A stretch of DNA of 64,000 nt from Deltaproteobacteria bacterium (lineage in GTDB: Bacteria > Desulfobacterota > Desulfuromonadia > Desulfuromonadales > BM103), in assembly GCA_024636215.1 (NCBI GenBank), contig JAGXHL010000007.1:1-64000 (forward strand), given 5' to 3'. Under the pieces are notes generated by a model. That model searched no databases, was not told where the DNA came from, and saw only the letters and a program-made list of their open reading frames with translations. Made by a program: the position numbers and the translations under genes. This document shows, piece by piece, positions 1 to 8,033 of this stretch. Numbering within the stretch: position 1 is the first letter of the stretch; each line of letters starts with the position of its first letter.

Positions 1-1011
1 ATGCAATCTCGGCCGCGTGCCCGATGCAGTGATCCTTGCGGATCCCTCTGACCACTCGACCGGCCAGATCCAGCGCGGTACTGTTCTCTATGAATTTACC
101 GATATTTTTTGTCATCATTGCGCCCCATTTTACCGACCGGGCCTTCCACGCCCCGCCGCTGCCCTCCCCGGCCGTGTCTTGCGCCCGACCTTGAGTGGTC
201 TGAGGGGGATATTCCTGATATTTCGAAGACAGAATTCCGGCTTTCTGACAACTCAAACCCAAGCCATTTATCAAACCGGTTAGCACCGCCATTTAAAGTT
301 TTGAGGCGTTAAATTTTTGAGATTCTGAGTTTGTGTCGTGCTGATCTATAGTAAGTTGCGGCCATAATGATTGTAACTTAACCCTTTAGCTTTCTTCCTA
401 TAAATCACTATTTACTGTAACACTTAGAAATCCATCGGACATAATCTTATTTATATTCTTGCAACTAGTTCCCAGAAGTCCTCAGGATTTATAGGAGACT
501 CAATACCGCCAAGCTATAAGCAAAGGTTTACAAAATAACCTGTACCAATCCTTTTTAATGAACTCAAGCAGACGTGCTTTTTATTCTATAAAGCACCCGC
601 AGGATACGCTTGAAGCTTTGGTTGGTTCGCGTATCTCTCCAAGGCCCACACATCACAAAACAAAAGTCTACTTCGGCGCGCCGAACTTTTTGTATAAAGC
701 CCCCATCACCTCCATAAGCACTATTACTCACTGCAAGCGTGTGGCAGAAGCAAAACAGTAATACAGTACCTCAGGGCTTTCTGGAGTCGTCTTTCCAGTT
801 GACCGGCGTACCCGTATCTCATGTGTGACGAGAAGGAACACAGCCGCCCCTAGTAGCGATTTAGACAGCGGGCCTAGGGCATTATAGGGCTGATCGAGAT
901 CGGCCACTGTCACCCCGTCTCCGCACCGCTACGACAGTTTCCCCCGCTGAACCCCTGTGAGTTGGTTCCACGAACCAACCTACAACCAACCTTTTCCCAA
1001 TTCCTGCGGCT
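1..1011. other. Gene-poor left edge, no recognisable gene
   Basis: About 1 kb without a gene I can support. A frame open from the left edge (positions 2-283, plus strand) begins with plausible protein sequence, including a Cys-His-His-Cys stretch near 110-125, and then turns into proline- and arginine-rich low-complexity sequence. It could be the decayed 3' end of a gene lying outside the window. Positions 300-560 are AT-rich. Short open frames at 558-761 (plus) and 728-913 (minus) have no recognisable domain or convincing start. The region lies just downstream of the tRNA pair and looks like eroded DNA. Confidence 0.5.
961..979. repeat. Perfect 8-bp inverted repeat, 3-nt loop
   Basis: GTTGGTTC, CAC, GAACCAAC form a perfect small hairpin, followed by related GGTTGG-type motifs on the complementary strand (to about 992). 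It lies about 30 bp beyond the tRNA terminator. No T-run follows on either strand, so it is not a typical terminator. Function unknown. Confidence 0.5.
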
Positions 1012-1053
1012 AAAAAAGCAAAAAGCCCCCCTGCATTTTCAGCAGAAGGGCTT
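1012..1053 (-). terminator. Rho-independent terminator of the tRNA-Lys/tRNA-Glu transcript
   Basis: AAGCCC (1023-1028) pairs with GGGCTT (1048-1053), with an inner CTGC/GCAG stem. On the minus strand the hairpin is followed by CTTTTTGCTTTTTT. It starts about 10 bp past the end of tRNA-Glu. Confidence 0.8.
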
Positions 1054-1062
1054 CTTAACTTT

Positions 1063-1140
1063 TGGCGTCCCCAAGGGGATTCGAACCCCTGTCGCCGCCG
1101 TGAAAGGGCGGTGTCCTGGGCCAGGCTAGACGATAGGGAC
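1063..1140 (-). tRNA. tRNA-Glu (anticodon TTC)
   Basis: A full cloverleaf reads on the minus strand. The acceptor GTCCCTA pairs with TGGGGAC. The anticodon stem CCGCC/GGCGG holds the loop CTTTCAC with anticodon TTC, and the T-loop is TTCGAAT. The discriminator is G and CCA is encoded (1063-1065). It is the second gene of a two-tRNA transcript and ends just before a strong terminator. Confidence 0.95.
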
Positions 1141-1196
1141 TTAAAACTTTTAAGTACCTAGCAGGAATGCTCCTGCAATGTACGACGCTTGAAAAA

Positions 1197-1272
1197 TGGT
1201 GTGCCGCGTAGGGATCGAACCTACGACCATCTGATTAAAAGTCAGATGCTCTACCTACTGAGCTAGCGGCAC
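1197..1272 (-). tRNA. tRNA-Lys (anticodon TTT)
   Basis: A full cloverleaf reads on the minus strand. The acceptor GTGCCGC pairs with GCGGCAC. The anticodon loop CTTTTAA contains TTT, and the T-arm GTAGG/CCTAC has loop TTCGATC. Discriminator A and an encoded CCA (1197-1199) are present. It is the first gene of the pair, with its promoter directly upstream. Confidence 0.95.
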
Positions 1273-1283
1273 ACAAGATGCGT

Positions 1284-1313
1284 CTTATAAACTGACCGGC
1301 GCCGTCTTGTCAA
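1284..1313 (-). promoter_or_regulatory. Sigma-70-type promoter of the tRNA pair
   Basis: On the minus strand TTGACA (1308-1313) is followed by an 18-nt spacer and TATAAG (1284-1289). Predicted transcription would start around 1277, a few bases before tRNA-Lys begins at 1272, as is usual for tRNA promoters. Confidence 0.8.
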
Positions 1314-1350
1314 CTTTTTTTTGTTTTTCTGTGCATGACAAGCCCCTTTA

Positions 1351-2190
1351 CTACGGCTGTAATTCTTTTTTGGCGATTTCCGCTTCCCCGGAGAGAGGGA
1401 AGCGTTTGATCAACTTCTGGAGCAACAGCTCTGCAGTCGCTTTGTCGCCACTGGCCCTGAAGGCAAGGGCCTGTTTGAGCATCGCCGAAGCGACCTTGGG
1501 ATGTTCGCCGTAGGTCTCAATCACTTCTTCGAACTTCAGAATCGACTGTTCGTAGGCCTTCTCCGCGTAATAGGTTTCACCGACCCAGTAGGCTGCGTTA
1601 ACCGCCAGATCATCTTTTGGATAACGCTTGAGGAAGGTTTCCATCATTTCACGCCCCGCAGCAAAATCTCGCTGTTCACGGATTGTTTGCAACGCCCGCT
1701 CGTACAACTCGGGAGCGCTTTCTCCGCTCGGCGTTGCTGCTTTTGGCCGGGCAACGGCTTGCACAGGAGCCTGAACGGAGACACTGGCCGACGATCGCTG
1801 CAGATCAGCACCGCCTTGTTCCAGCAAGGCAAGACGCTGCTCGTGATCGACCAGCTGTAAACTCAGCTCATCACGCAGCAGAGTCAGATCCTGGCGCAGA
1901 TTTTCGTTGACGCGCTCCTGATCACCGGCTTGTCCCTGTATCGACTGCAGATCGACGCGCACGCCGTCGAGTTCGGCCTGGAAATCGGCTTGATTGCGTG
2001 CCAGAGTATCCACATGCGCCCGCACACCACCCGAGGCGTCATCCTGCACTTCCTTGAGAGCCCGCTCCGTTTCACCAAGCCGCCGCTTCATCTCTAAAAA
2101 ATCGCGTTGCAGCTGCAGGTCTTGCTCGGTGATGCAACCACTTAAAAGCAAGCTGACAACCAGGACAATCGGCAAACAGAATCGCAACAT
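1351..2190 (-). CDS. cpoB: Tol-Pal accessory protein CpoB (YbgF), lipoprotein form
   Basis: Periplasmic coordinator of the Tol-Pal system, which in the family links outer-membrane constriction to septal peptidoglycan synthesis. I chose the ATG at 2190 because TTTGGAG sits just upstream; a GTG at 2208 is also in frame. The 279-residue product starts with a lipoprotein signal (hydrophobic stretch, lipobox LLSGC, Cys about residue 19). A coiled-coil segment rich in Gln, Arg and Leu follows. The C-terminal half has tetratricopeptide repeats with the motif pairs expected of YbgF. It is the last gene of the tol-pal operon, 42 bp after pal. The lipobox is a departure from E. coli CpoB, which is soluble in the periplasm. 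Confidence 0.92.
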   Translation of the reverse strand: MLRFCLPIVLVVSLLLSGCITEQDLQLQRDFLEMKRRLGETERALKEVQDDASGGVRAHVDTLARNQADFQAELDGVRVDLQSIQGQAGDQERVNENLRQDLTLLRDELSLQLVDHEQRLALLEQGGADLQRSSASVSVQAPVQAVARPKAATPSGESAPELYERALQTIREQRDFAAGREMMETFLKRYPKDDLAVNAAYWVGETYYAEKAYEQSILKFEEVIETYGEHPKVASAMLKQALAFRASGDKATAELLLQKLIKRFPLSGEAEIAKKELQP

Positions 2191-2232
2191 GTCTCTACTC
2201 CAAAGCACGCATGATCAGGGACATCGGCAGAC

Positions 2233-2760
2233 TTACTTGACCGCTTTAAATTCTGCGCGACGGTTCTGTCCCCAGACGCTTTCGCCTTGACCCTGAACCA
2301 GGGGCTTCTCTTCGCCATAGGAAATCACCGACAGGCGACTGGCGTTGATCCCCAGGGAGACCAGATAGTTCCTGGCAGCGAGGGCGCGGCTCTCACCGAG
2401 AGCCAGGTTGTATTCGTCCGAGCCACGCTCATCACAATGCCCTTCGATAACGACGTTGGTTCCACTATTCGCCTGCAGATACTTGGCGTTGTTGCCGAGG
2501 ATACTGCGGGCTTCAGCAGAAAGGGTGAACTGATCGAAGTCGAAATAGATCCGCTCCAGACCGGCGACCTGTTCGTGGGTCGGCACCTCTTCGACTTGCA
2601 TGGAACCTTCGTCAGCAGCTCTGACATCGGAGGTCTGGCTCATATCGGTTTTGCCGACATCACCCATGTCAGCTTCGGGGGCTGGCTTGGCGCAACCAAT
2701 AAGACTGCTGCCAAGGAAGAGAACGACCAGAACAAGTTTGAGGGTTTGCATTGCTTTCAT
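2233..2760 (-). CDS. pal: Peptidoglycan-associated lipoprotein Pal
   Basis: Outer-membrane lipoprotein that binds peptidoglycan and TolB. The 175-residue product has a lipoprotein signal with lipobox SLIGC (Cys about 23) and an Asp/Ser/Thr-rich linker. A C-terminal OmpA-like domain carries the diaminopimelate-binding signature around GHCDERGSDEYN and the following NLALGESRA helix. The ATG at 2760 has GGAG about 7 nt upstream. It stands between tolB and cpoB but is separated from tolB by 262 bp that contain a good promoter, so pal-cpoB can probably be transcribed independently. The untranslated leader also holds a hairpin, AGCATCGT (2793-2800) with ACGATGCT (2813-2820). Confidence 0.97.
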   Translation of the reverse strand: MKAMQTLKLVLVVLFLGSSLIGCAKPAPEADMGDVGKTDMSQTSDVRAADEGSMQVEEVPTHEQVAGLERIYFDFDQFTLSAEARSILGNNAKYLQANSGTNVVIEGHCDERGSDEYNLALGESRALAARNYLVSLGINASRLSVISYGEEKPLVQGQGESVWGQNRRAEFKAVK

Positions 2761-2844
2761 TGTGGGCTCCTTAAAATTTAAGACCGGGTCATAGCATCGT
2801 TTCTAAAACAACACGATGCTCACTACACTTTAATCAAGTCACGC

Positions 2845-2873
2845 ATTATAACGGGCTGCATCAGAAATAACAA
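2845..2873 (-). promoter_or_regulatory. Probable internal promoter for pal-cpoB
   Basis: On the minus strand TTGTTA (2868-2873), a 17-nt spacer and a perfect TATAAT (2845-2850) lie about 85 bp upstream of the pal start, inside the unusually long tolB-pal spacer. Confidence 0.6.
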
Positions 2874-3022
2874 CCACTTGCTGTCAGCTTTTTGCCCTCC
2901 TGATATCGATTCTGTTGTTGACCTGCTGCGATTAACCAGTTGCGGTGGCTTCGGCAATCAGGACCCAGTTCCTATATGCGCCGACGCGAAACAACCTTTA
3001 AGAGCTTGGCAAAAACCGTCCA

Positions 3023-4321
3023 TTACCAACGCGGCGACCAGGCCGGATGCTGACTGTTGCTGTCCGGTGAGGTCAGGCGCCGGGCACCGGTGCCGTCGTT
3101 GCGCATAACATAGATCGCCCGCTTGGCGCCCTTGTCTGAGGAATAGACAATGAAACGGCCGTCCGGGCTCCAGCGCGGATGTTCGCTGTTGCCCGGGCCA
3201 AAGGTCAGGCGACGTTCATCTGTGCCATCGACATTGATGGTGTAAATGTCAAACTGGCCGCCGGCTTGTCGGGTAAAGGCAATGCGGTCCCCCTTCGGAC
3301 TCCAGGCCGGCGTGGCATTGTACTTGCCCTGACGGGTCAACCTTGTGGCCTGACCGCTAAAGATGTCGGCAACGAAGATATGCGGGTTGCCCTGCCGGTT
3401 GGAGACAAAGGCCAACTGGCTGCCATCGGGACTCCAGGAGGGGTCACTGTCGATGCCCCAGCTGTCGGTGATCCGCTTGTGTATGCGACCGGTGGTGCCA
3501 ATCAGGTAGATCTCGGGATTGCCGTCCTTGGAAAGGGTCAGGGCGATTTCACGCTCGTTGGGAGACATGCGGCCGGCCACGTTGAGCCCCTGCTGGTAGG
3601 ATAGCTTGGCTTCTTTGCCGGTGTAGATTTCCTTGCGGTACAGATCGGGGTTGTTGGCCCGATAGGAGGTAAACAGCAGCTCCTTGCCGCGGGGAGAGAA
3701 GTCCGGATTGAGCACGATCGAGCGATGGTTGGTCAGGCGAACCGGCCGTTTGCCATCAACGTCCATCAACCAGAGCTCTTTATTGCCGGTCTGATCTGAG
3801 ATGTAGGCGATCCGTGCACTGAATGGCCCCTCTTCGCCGGTAAGCTCCTTCAGGATCAGATCGGCAAAAGCGTGCGCCATGCGGCGGACATCCTTGGTCT
3901 CGCCAACGTAGCGACGCCCGGTCAAAAGTCGACGGTTGACAACATCAAAGAGGCGTGCCTCGATGACCAGCTGATCCCCTTCCAGGCGATAGGTTCCCTT
4001 GATCAGGGTTTCACTGCCGAGTAATCGCCACTGCGGAAAATCGACCTGGGTGCTGTAAAGCCCGATCCGATCGGCATCATCGAGGAAGGCTTGCGGATCA
4101 ACGAAACGAAAAAGACCGGACAGGTCGAGATCGCCTTCGAGAACCTCGTTAAACTCCGCCGCGGTCTGTGCCGAAGCCGGCCCCTTGTCAGGGAGCAAGC
4201 GGGTCAGAGCCAGAGGGATCGATTGTTCACCCGGTGCAGAAATTTCTATTTCCGTTGCAGCCAGCACCGAACAGGGTAAAACTAGGCTGAACAGGCAGAT
4301 CATAAACCAACGCATCAACAT
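3023..4321 (-). CDS. tolB: Tol-Pal translocation protein TolB
   Basis: Periplasmic beta-propeller of the Tol-Pal machine that binds Pal and TolA. The 432-residue product has a Sec signal peptide (hydrophobic to about residue 20, cleavage near VLA-A). An N-terminal alpha/beta domain follows, then repeated WD40-like blades with the WSPDG motif (for example DPSWSPDGSQLAF, PAWSPKGDRIAF, PRWSPDGRFIVY). Length is normal for the family. It starts 2 bp after the tolA stop, so the two are co-translated. A second in-frame ATG lies two codons downstream, and either could be used. Confidence 0.97.
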   Translation of the reverse strand: MLMRWFMICLFSLVLPCSVLAATEIEISAPGEQSIPLALTRLLPDKGPASAQTAAEFNEVLEGDLDLSGLFRFVDPQAFLDDADRIGLYSTQVDFPQWRLLGSETLIKGTYRLEGDQLVIEARLFDVVNRRLLTGRRYVGETKDVRRMAHAFADLILKELTGEEGPFSARIAYISDQTGNKELWLMDVDGKRPVRLTNHRSIVLNPDFSPRGKELLFTSYRANNPDLYRKEIYTGKEAKLSYQQGLNVAGRMSPNEREIALTLSKDGNPEIYLIGTTGRIHKRITDSWGIDSDPSWSPDGSQLAFVSNRQGNPHIFVADIFSGQATRLTRQGKYNATPAWSPKGDRIAFTRQAGGQFDIYTINVDGTDERRLTFGPGNSEHPRWSPDGRFIVYSSDKGAKRAIYVMRNDGTGARRLTSPDSNSQHPAWSPRW

Positions 4322-4323
4322 GC

Positions 4324-5217
4324 TTATTTTCCCCGGGCCATTTCCTTGAGGTTGAAAGTTACCAAGAGTTCTATTTGCCGAGGCAGCGGCTGCGGCAACT
4401 GCTTCGACTTGGTGATCGCTCTTTTCAGGGAATCATCAAACTGCTGGTTCCCCGATGGTGTGTTGATCCGATAACGGATCATTTCTCCCGAGGCGGCATA
4501 GGTCAAAGTGGCTTTCGCCTCGAGATCGCGGATTCGTGACTGATCCAGAAGATAAGGCGAAAGAGCCCAATTTTCCTGGATAAACGCCCGAACAAAAGCC
4601 AGCGCACTGATCCCCACCTCGTCGCCTGTGCCATCGGGCATCCCTACCGGGACATCGGCGGCAACGGTTGCGGCGCCTGCATTTTCTCTTAATTGGGCCA
4701 ATTTGTCTTTCAGCGCATCCCGCTCATCCTGACGTCTCTGTCTCTCACGAATCTCATCAAGGGCACTCTGCACTTGCCGCTCGTTGCGCGTGTCCGTTGT
4801 GACGACCGGTTTGGGTACAGGCTTGACTTCGGGCTTGGTTACAGGCCTGGCTTTGGGCTTGGGCTCTGGCCGGGCTTCGGGTTTGCTGGTCTGGACAGGT
4901 TTGACCAGCGGCTTGACCTCCGGTTTGACGGTTTTCTGCACCACCGGTGGAGCCGTCTGCACCGTGGGTTTGACCTCCGCTGCTTTCGGCTTTTGGGCCG
5001 GTCGGGGGTCGGGGCGTCCGGCCTGCGGATTGAGCACCGGTTTGTGAATCAGGTCGACATAGTAGACCGGCGGCTGGGGGCGCGTCCTGGTGCCAAACAG
5101 GTCAACACTGAAGGCCACCCAGACCAGGCCGTGGACGAGCAGAGAGACCAGCAGCAGACGACCGAACTTGGGATCCCTGTGGAAGCTGTTGATTTGACGC
5201 AAAGGCAGCACAGACAT
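4324..5217 (-). CDS. tolA: Energy-transducing protein TolA
   Basis: Inner-membrane protein that passes proton-motive energy from TolQR to TolB and Pal. The 297-residue product has a short cytoplasmic N-terminus, one transmembrane helix (about 21-41) and a long central region rich in Pro, Lys, Val and Glu (about 50-150, imperfect KPEVKP-type repeats). A charged helical stretch with RERQRRQDERDALKDK follows. The C-terminal TonB/TolA-like domain includes the NTPSGNQQFDDSL segment. The domain plan fits TolA, although the middle is more proline-rich and shorter than in E. coli. It lies between tolR (15 bp upstream) and tolB. Confidence 0.9.
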   Translation of the reverse strand: MSVLPLRQINSFHRDPKFGRLLLVSLLVHGLVWVAFSVDLFGTRTRPQPPVYYVDLIHKPVLNPQAGRPDPRPAQKPKAAEVKPTVQTAPPVVQKTVKPEVKPLVKPVQTSKPEARPEPKPKARPVTKPEVKPVPKPVVTTDTRNERQVQSALDEIRERQRRQDERDALKDKLAQLRENAGAATVAADVPVGMPDGTGDEVGISALAFVRAFIQENWALSPYLLDQSRIRDLEAKATLTYAASGEMIRYRINTPSGNQQFDDSLKRAITKSKQLPQPLPRQIELLVTFNLKEMARGK

Positions 5218-5232
5218 CAGAGGCTTACTCGC

Positions 5233-5655
5233 TTACTCTTGCGGTTCCTGGGTCACCATACCAAGCTTGGCGACTCCGGCGCGCTTGACTGCGGCCATCA
5301 CCTTGACGACCTGGCCATAGGGAACTGCCTGGTCCGCTTCCAGATAGACGGTCTTGTCGTCGCGCTCACTTAACACCTGCTGCAGCACCGGAATCAGTTT
5401 GCTCGCGTCAGCGACGCTGTTGTTGCCGACCATAATTTCGCCCTTGCTGGTAACAGTGATTACCAACGGCTCTTTGATCGCAGTCAGGTTCGGCGCGTTT
5501 TCTACTTCCGGCAAGGCAACATCAACACCCTTTTCCATCATCGGTGCCGTGACCATGAAAATGATCAACAGGACCAGCATGACATCGACAAAAGGCGTCA
5601 CGTTGATCTGGGCCAGCACTGTGCGCCGGCGATTACTGTTCTGACCGACTTCCAT
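5233..5655 (-). CDS. tolR: Proton-channel protein TolR
   Basis: ExbD/TolR-family subunit that forms a proton-conducting complex with TolQ. The 140-residue product has one N-terminal transmembrane segment (about 22-42) with the expected membrane Asp in INVTPFVDVMLVLL and a periplasmic domain ending in MAAVKRAGVAKLGMVT. The start codon follows the tolQ stop by one base, which indicates translational coupling. Confidence 0.97.
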   Translation of the reverse strand: MEVGQNSNRRRTVLAQINVTPFVDVMLVLLIIFMVTAPMMEKGVDVALPEVENAPNLTAIKEPLVITVTSKGEIMVGNNSVADASKLIPVLQQVLSERDDKTVYLEADQAVPYGQVVKVMAAVKRAGVAKLGMVTQEPQE

Positions 5656-5656
5656 C

Positions 5657-6328
5657 TTAACGACCCCGGCTCATGCGCTGGACAATGTTCAACATCTCCT
5701 GGCTGAAATTATCCATTTCACCTGTCAAAACATTAACCTTATTGACAAAATGATTGTAACCGATAACCGCGGGGATCGCCGCAACCAGACCGATCGCGGT
5801 AGCGACCAGGGCTTCCGAGATGCCCGGGGCCACAACGGCCAGTGAAGCGTTGCCACTGATGCCGATGCCGTGGAAGGCATCCATGATCCCCCAGACGGTA
5901 CCGAACAGGCCGATGAAAGGTGCAGCCGAGCCGGTGGTGGCAAGAAAAGAGAGATATTTTTCCAGGCGATGGCTTTCAGAAGTCGTAGAGCGACGCAGCA
6001 CGCGGGCAACCCTTTCCTGCTCGCCGAGGTCGGCCACCAGGTTGCCTGCTTCCTCGCCTTCATTCTGACGGCGGTTCTGAGCCAGTTCACTGTAGACTTC
6101 CCGAAACAGCACGGTGAGGGGGGAATGCCGATAAGCATCCAGGCCCTTGCCGATGGTATCGAAGCTTTTTTTCGACCAGAAGAAGTCGAGAAACCGCTCC
6201 GAATCGCGGATCGCCCGATGAATAACCAGCTGCTTGTAGAAGATGATGGCCCAGGAGACCACGGAAAAATAGACCAGAATCAACAGCACCAGTTTGACGA
6301 CCGGGCCGGCATTAAGCACCAAATCCAA
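5657..6328 (-). CDS. tolQ: Proton-channel protein TolQ
   Basis: MotA/TolQ/ExbB-family channel subunit with three transmembrane segments (near 10-32, 130-155 and 165-190). The family motif GLFGTVWGIMDAF is present, as is the conserved helix AIPAVIGYNHFVNKV. I place the start at a TTG (6328), giving MDLVLNAGPVV, which matches the usual TolQ N-terminus, because AAGGAG lies 7 nt upstream. A GTG six codons earlier is less likely. It is the first gene of tolQ-tolR-tolA-tolB-pal-cpoB. Confidence 0.95.
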   Translation of the reverse strand: MDLVLNAGPVVKLVLLILVYFSVVSWAIIFYKQLVIHRAIRDSERFLDFFWSKKSFDTIGKGLDAYRHSPLTVLFREVYSELAQNRRQNEGEEAGNLVADLGEQERVARVLRRSTTSESHRLEKYLSFLATTGSAAPFIGLFGTVWGIMDAFHGIGISGNASLAVVAPGISEALVATAIGLVAAIPAVIGYNHFVNKVNVLTGEMDNFSQEMLNIVQRMSRGR

Positions 6329-6445
6329 GGGAGTTCTCCTTAACACTTGCAGGATGTCAAGCTGACCAGAGCGGCAACCCGGTCTGCTTGATGTTCTGAT
6401 TATCGGTTAGCCCTGTCGGCAAGTCAACCGGCTTGCCGTTGTATT

Positions 6446-7144
6446 CTATAACCGGTCTTGCAACTCGGCAAGCAGATGCCGGGCGGTTTTCGAATCGGGC
6501 GAGCGGCTTGCCAGCTGCCGCAGATCGTCTATTTCATCGAGATCATACCACTCTGCGGTTTCCTGGTAGCTCAGGCCGAGCCGACGACAGGCTTGCCGGG
6601 TGGCCTGCAGAACCCCGCAAGTACTCCAGGGAATTCCGGCAAACAGCGCCGTGCACGGCTTCTTCAGGCCGATGGCCACATAGCCGCCGTCTTGGCAGGG
6701 GATGGTGGCCACATCTGTTGCCCGGAGTGACTGCACAACCTGGTCAACCAGGCTGATCGGCAAATCGGGGCTGTCGGAGCCCGCCAGTAGCACCGGACCG
6801 TCAGAGAGACCAAAGAGCTCCTGCACAGCGTTGCCCATGCGGGCACCGAGACCCTCACCTCGCTGTGCGAGCAGGGGCAGCTCGGGAAAACGTTCAGTGA
6901 ACCATTGCCGTCGTCCGCTATAACAGATCACCAGGGGCCGCCCGGTAGAGAACAGTCGGTTCACCGTCTCGCTGAGAGCAACCTGATAGAGCCGACAGGC
7001 CTGCTCTGCGGTTAAAGCCGGTAATAATCGGGTTTTGACCTGACCTGCAACCGGTTCTTTGGCAAACAGGCCGATAATCGCGGCAGCATGATCAAAAATG
7101 TGGCTGTTTAACGAGTTATCCACTTTTTCCACAGGGTTATCCAC
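6446..7144 (-). CDS. TIGR04282/DUF2064-family nucleotidyl- or glycosyl-transferase-like protein
   Basis: 232 residues with a GT-A/MobA-like fold. The N-terminal GLFAKEPVAGQVKTRL motif (about 25-40) matches the 'rSAM/selenodomain-associated transferase 1' family, and the GSDSPDLP segment (about 122-129) supplies the expected metal-binding Asp residues. Substrate is unknown; members are often found near radical SAM or selenium-linked genes, which is not the case here. A GTG start at 7144 directly abuts the folE2 stop codon, so translation is probably coupled. The first 22 codons, which contain the DnaA-box-like repeats, look poorly conserved, and the true start could be later. Confidence 0.75.
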   Translation of the reverse strand: MDNPVEKVDNSLNSHIFDHAAAIIGLFAKEPVAGQVKTRLLPALTAEQACRLYQVALSETVNRLFSTGRPLVICYSGRRQWFTERFPELPLLAQRGEGLGARMGNAVQELFGLSDGPVLLAGSDSPDLPISLVDQVVQSLRATDVATIPCQDGGYVAIGLKKPCTALFAGIPWSTCGVLQATRQACRRLGLSYQETAEWYDLDEIDDLRQLASRSPDSKTARHLLAELQDRL

Positions 7145-7145
7145 T
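7116..7145. promoter_or_regulatory. Three DnaA-box-like motifs in a row
   Basis: TTATCCACT (7116-7124), TTTTCCACA (7125-7133) and TTATCCACT (7137-7145) lie in the same orientation within 30 bp at the folE2/transferase junction. TTTTCCACA fits the TTWTNCACA consensus, and the other two are one base off. Function is inferred only from the motif. Confidence 0.4.
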
Positions 7146-7996
7146 TATTCAGACCTGCTCCGCTCCACCAGGGCGTAGGCCGAATGATTGTGAATTGACT
7201 CAAAATTCTCACAGGCCACCTTGAACCAGGTGATCTCGGGGACCTTAAGCAAACGCTGGGTGACCGCGCGCACCACGTCTTCGACAAACATCGGGTTGTC
7301 GTAGGCCATCTCGGTCAGGGCTTTTTCGTCATCCCGCTTGAGCAGAGCGTAAACCGGCGCGCTGCCGCACTCTTCCACCCAGGCAATCAGGTCTTCCAGC
7401 CAGATATGATCGCTGTATCGGATCTCTACCGTCACGGCGCTGCGCTGGTTGTGGGCACCGCGCTCGCTGATTTCCCGCGAGCAAGGACAGAGGGAGGTCA
7501 TGGGGACGGTAACGCCGAGGACGAAGTCGTAATCCTCACCCAGACTGCCCGTCATATTGCAGTGGTACTCCATCAAGCTGCGCGCCCCGGACACCGGAGC
7601 CTGCTTTTCGATGAAATAGGGAAACACCAGCTCGAGGTGGGCACGGCTGGCTTCGAGATGCTGTTTCATATCCCTGAGCATGCTGTTCATGCGGTCGATA
7701 CTGACCTGGCCATGATACTGGTTAAGGATCTCGATGAAGCGGCTCATGTGCGTGCCCTTGAAGTGGTGGGGCAGATCGACATACATATTGATGCGCGCCA
7801 CCGTCTGCTGATGCTCTTTGCTCTTGTCCATGACGACGATCGGATAGCTGATATCCTTGACGCCGACCTTGTCGATGGCGATGTTGCGATCATCATGGCT
7901 TTTCTGCAGATCAGGCATGCCGCCGGCTTCGCCGGTGGGGCCCGTGGCGCGTGGCGTGCGGCGTGAAAAACCCTTGTCTTGATTCTTTTGTTTCAT
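7145..7996 (-). CDS. folE2: GTP cyclohydrolase FolE2 (type IB)
   Basis: Converts GTP to 7,8-dihydroneopterin triphosphate, the entry step of folate and queuosine synthesis. The FolE2-specific Cys motif MTSLCPCSREIS (Cys about 170 and 172 in the long form) is followed by GAHNQRS. The 283-residue version starts at an ATG with a weak AAAGG upstream. The family usually begins at the internal ATG at 7918 (MPDLQ...), which has no visible ribosome-binding site. The extra 26 residues are Arg/Gly/Thr-rich and coincide with heptamer DNA repeats (7944-7964), so they may be repeat-derived. It is followed closely by the transferase and preceded by queC, which also needs GTP-derived pterin precursors. Confidence 0.92.
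   Translation of the reverse strand: MKQKNQDKGFSRRTPRATGPTGEAGGMPDLQKSHDDRNIAIDKVGVKDISYPIVVMDKSKEHQQTVARINMYVDLPHHFKGTHMSRFIEILNQYHGQVSIDRMNSMLRDMKQHLEASRAHLELVFPYFIEKQAPVSGARSLMEYHCNMTGSLGEDYDFVLGVTVPMTSLCPCSREISERGAHNQRSAVTVEIRYSDHIWLEDLIAWVEECGSAPVYALLKRDDEKALTEMAYDNPMFVEDVVRAVTQRLLKVPEITWFKVACENFESIHNHSAYALVERSRSE
7944..7964. repeat. Three phased heptamers (GYGGCGY)
   Basis: GTGGCGC, GTGGCGT and GCGGCGT stand head to tail at the 5' end of folE2. They belong to the same heptamer family as the arrays at 8013-8033, 8723-8750 and 26551-26615. Confidence 0.55.
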
Positions 7997-8012
7997 TATT
8001 TTGCCTTTATCT

Positions 8013-8033
8013 CGCTACGCGCTATACGCCACG
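8013..8033. repeat. Three phased heptamers between queC and folE2
   Basis: CGCTACG, CGCTATA and CGCCACG stand head to tail. The queC stop codon lies inside this array, so the last residues of QueC are encoded by repeat sequence. Confidence 0.5.

Noticed and set aside
728..913. 61-codon minus-strand frame in the left-edge region
   Set aside because: No domain, no ribosome-binding site, and surrounded by sequence with no coding signal.
946..960. Possible att-site duplicate of the tRNA-Glu 3' end
   Set aside because: Only about 10 bases (GAACCCCTGT) match, too short to claim an attachment site, and no integrase is visible.
1306..1342. Inverted repeat CTTGTCA/TGACAAG near the end of cpoB
   Set aside because: The loop is 23 nt and no T-run follows; one arm is simply the -35 region of the tRNA promoter.
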